Shown here piece after piece: positions 60,916 through 64,000 of a DNA stretch of 64,000 bases. Position 1 is the stretch's first letter, and each line of letters begins with the position of its first letter. The stretch is from NCBI RefSeq assembly GCF_030506205.2, contig NC_133352.1, positions 16,035,525 through 16,099,524 on the forward strand, given 5' to 3'. The translations under genes and the position numbers were made by a program. The notes under the pieces are model-generated. The model was not told the DNA's origin, did no database searches, and was given only the letters and a program-made list of their open reading frames with translations. The stretch is from Paramisgurnus dabryanus. Its lineage: Eukaryota > Chordata > Actinopteri > Cypriniformes > Cobitidae.

Positions 60916-61166
60916 TTAAAGGGATAGTTCACCCAAAAATTTAAATTCTGTCATTATTTACTCACTCTCATGTTGATACAAACCTGCATAAATGTCTTTG
61001 TTCTCATGAACACGAAGGAAGTTATTTTCAGAAATGTTTGTAACCAAACTGATCATAAGCACCATTCACTTCCACAATAGGAAAAAAGAATACCATGGAA
61101 GTGAATGGAGCTCATGAATAGTTTGGTTATATGAGACAATTATTATATTTTTGGGTATCCCTTTAA
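60916..61166. mobile_element. Complete TTAA-AGGGATAG element (251 bp)
   Basis: TTAAAGGGATAGTTCACCCA at the left; GGGTATCCCTTTAA at the right; TTAA on both sides. Worn relatives at 3725, 13352, 38562 and 46790. Confidence 0.85.
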
Positions 61167-61292
61167 ACATTTATTTTTACTGTTAAATACAAAATGAGAA
61201 AATAATATAGAAAAAAATTAATAATTCCAGTTTGAAGAAAAACCTATAATGTAATTTAAAAGTCCTTGCTTTGACTCTACACTGTATTAAAA

Positions 61293-62713
61293 GATATCTA
61301 CGGAGCCCGTCTCATGACATGGTAAAACTTTTTTTTTAAATCCTGGCCATAAATTAGCAACAACAATTCCCACAAATTATTAAATCGTGGCCACGTTTTA
61401 GTAATTCATTCCCTCGTTTAAGTTAAATCGTGGCCACGTTTTATGAATTAGTGCCCAGAATTTTATTTAAACCATCAGGACATTAACACAATGCTAACAC
61501 ATCTTTTAAAATATCAATTATAAAACGGGCAGTTCTGGTTCTTCATTCTGATTGGTTGAAACGCATTCTAAGCTGTGATAAAATACACCGGTAACCTCAT
61601 GGTTCAGACCACATTACATAAGTATCACTGCGCCACTGTTGCTGCGTACTGATTTATGAAAATAAACAACAGTCTTTAATCATATTTTTAATTTGTCTAC
61701 AATTGCACAATTAATGGTGATATCCAGATAAATGTCAATAAATATTGTTGAGTCATCTCGTCGATAAAGAGAAAACGTTGTCTGAGGAGTTTATAACGCA
61801 AGTTCATACGTCCGCTATTATTCACTGGGTGGCGATCTTACCCAACTTAAACACTGACGCATTCACTCAACACTGAAAACACAGCGTGTAAGTTTTGATG
61901 GCTTTGAATCTGATCACTTACATAAGTTCTTCACAAAAATTGAATTATCTTCGGTTTTAGCAAAAAAATTGAGAGGTGATAAGAGAACAAGGTAGGATGA
62001 AACGTTTTATTTTGTTTGTTTTTGTTTGAAAGCGGATGGTCTGTTATTTCATTTGATATTTTATGTTTATTTAAAGAAGATAATTTTTCTGCAAGGCATT
62101 ACACTAAAACTGGGTGGCAACTTAAAAAAAAAACGCTGACGGGGAAAGAGTTCAGCATGCTCCCAAGCATATTTGATCATCACTTCAACAGTTGCACAAT
62201 ATCAATGTTAATGTATAAATTAGATGAATGGTGATTTATAAAATAAACACCACAGTCTTAAATCATTTTTTCATTGTGTCTTTGCTGCATCTCTGTTGGT
62301 TGTGAACTGCGCTCTGTTTCAGTCACTCTTGATTCTGAGGAACTACTTTGTTTGGCGGCAGAGTAATATTTGTACTAATATAATTACAACTTATTTGTGT
62401 TTTATTTTATAAAATCCCTCTAACGTTATGCATATGAAGTAACCGTTTTATAAACGCAATAAACCCCCTCGAAGCATTGGGGTTACCGTGCATTTTATAA
62501 CAGCTAAGGGGGTTTTAGGCACTCCGCTTCACGTCGTGCCTAACAACGCCCCTTAGCTGTTATAAAATGCACTGGTAACCCACTGCTTCTTGGGGTTTAT
62601 TGCTTTAATTCACTATAGACATTATTAATGACGCATACTAAATGCAGTTTTATAAATGGCCACGATTTAAAAAAAAAGTTTTACCATGTCATGAGACAGG
62701 CTCGGTAGATATC
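61293..62713. mobile_element. Composite element with GATATCTACGGAGCC termini (1421 bp)
   Basis: GATATCTACGGAGCCCGTCT at the left mirrors AGACAGGCTCGGTAGATATC at the right; TCATGACATGGTAAAACTTT follows inside on both sides. Within lie a worn relative of the TTAA foldback (61755-62153) and an inverted repeat at 62456-62604 (CATTTTATAACAGCTAAGGG and complement). Confidence 0.75.
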
Positions 62714-64000
62714 AGTTTTATCACATCATGCCACAGTGATGTTTCTGCTAATAATGTTAGATCGCAACTGTCAGTATTCATAAATGCTACAGTCGCTTAA
62801 CTGACAAGTCACCTTTTCTTCCCTCTCTTGTCACGGGGGCTCAATTTCCATTTGAAAGTAATTACCTAAAACGTAAGATAATATTAAGAAATGTATGAGC
62901 GCAGGAGTTAAAAAGTGAATTCAAATTGTACAAGTTTCGAGATATCCTATCTTTCCAATTAAAAATGTGATGAGACAGGAGCTGGCTGGAATTTGCTGAG
63001 GTTGACATGGAACGTAACGTCTCCAGAGAGGCACATAAACTGTGTCATGATTCTCTGTGAAGACTCTACTGGATGACCATCTTTAACAATTCCTTTTGAA
63101 GCCCTCCTCTAACAATGAAATGAACCAGATTGCCAAGTTTGAAAACCCAGAGGTAAAGCTTTGAAAAAATATAACTGCACTTTTGATGTTGCAAGCCACT
63201 TAAAGTGAATTTTCCATTATGATGTATAAATGAGACATCCACCGGGATGAGGGATATATGGGATTTTTAAGCAGAGGTTGCAGTTTCAAGTAGTACTTTT
63301 TGCATTACTTATCCGTATTGAAATATATAGGACATGAGAAGCACTTTTTTGTGTAACATTACTTCCTACTGAAGTGTCACAGTTGCATTATGCCTGATAA
63401 ATAAAATAATACTCAAAATATCCTCTCTGTTTCTCTGAGAGCAGTTAGCCATTCATTCATTATTTAGAATGCCATGTAAACAGGTTGATTCATTACCAAT
63501 ACGCTTGAAGGCCACATCAAAAAAAAAATTCATTTCCTCCTCGTGTCCTTGAATATTAACATTTATAGTTTGCAGTCAAGTCAAGTTTCCTAAGCAAACA
63601 GTTTTTTGTGAGCGGTGGTGGCTGGTACACATTTTTGGGGCGCAACCATTGATCTATATATTGTAAATGACTGGATTGCGTATGACGTCACAACTGTGAA
63701 GCCACCACACCACCATGTTGGTATGCCCAAACATACTATTAAACGAATAAGACGTTATCAGTCTCCGCTTTTATATCTGAAGTCTCCCTGTACATTATTA
63801 CAAAGCAAAACTGTTTGTAAGCATCCGATTTCTTTTTTGGATGGATTCAAGTTTCCTTTTTGTTTGCTTTTGGGTTTGTACCTGGGTTAATTTACAAGTA
63901 TACTAAGAAAGCTGAGCTTTGTTTCTAGCTTTGGGCTAGAATGTGACAGGCAAATAAACAAAATCAAGATATCTTTTCTCAGTTAACTAGAAACTGTCGT
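62714..64000. other. fat2 intron to window end
   Basis: No exon of fat2 recognised, so the upstream LamG and cadherin exons lie outside the window. Confidence 0.45.

Overview
This is vertebrate nuclear DNA from a ray-finned fish, most likely a cypriniform. Three multi-exon genes have GT-AG introns, the non-coding DNA is AT-rich, and it is full of short non-autonomous DNA transposons typical of carp, loach and zebrafish genomes: hAT-like elements with 8-bp target duplications, TTAA-bounded foldback elements, and a tRNA-type SINE. The fish assignment is firm. The order-level assignment is inferred from repeat types recognised by eye.

Layout. (1) 1658-35551, plus strand: slc36a1, a complete 472-residue proton-coupled amino-acid transporter in 11 coding exons. 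Ten lie in the first 10 kb and the last follows a 25.6-kb repeat-filled intron. (2) 43878-48641, minus strand: a two-exon melatonin receptor, best read as the fourth subtype (mtnr1d/Mel1d). (3) 54667 to beyond 64000, minus strand: the 3' end of fat2, a giant FAT-type cadherin. Four exons cover half a laminin-G domain, EGF modules, the transmembrane helix and a 270-residue cytoplasmic tail.

The order slc36a1(+), melatonin receptor(-), fat2(-) mirrors human 5q33.1, where SLC36A1 and FAT2 are convergent neighbours and the receptor is missing. The paralogous human block FAT3-MTNR1B-SLC36A4 (11q14.3) looks similar, but both flanking proteins here match the 5q33 members. The synteny therefore argues that this receptor is the subtype mammals lost.

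The genes do not form one pathway. The transporter carries small amino acids with protons, the receptor is a Gi-type melatonin GPCR, and FAT2 is an adhesion/planar-polarity protein. Most of the remaining sequence is layered transposon debris: a solo LTR inside a hAT element, a three-insert nest at 25.3-26.8 kb, a hAT inside a foldback at 31.8-33.6 kb, a Tc1 element with few lesions in a fat2 intron, and an AT pentamer satellite with regularly spaced TTCGAA boxes. No tRNA, rRNA, CRISPR or prokaryotic features were seen.
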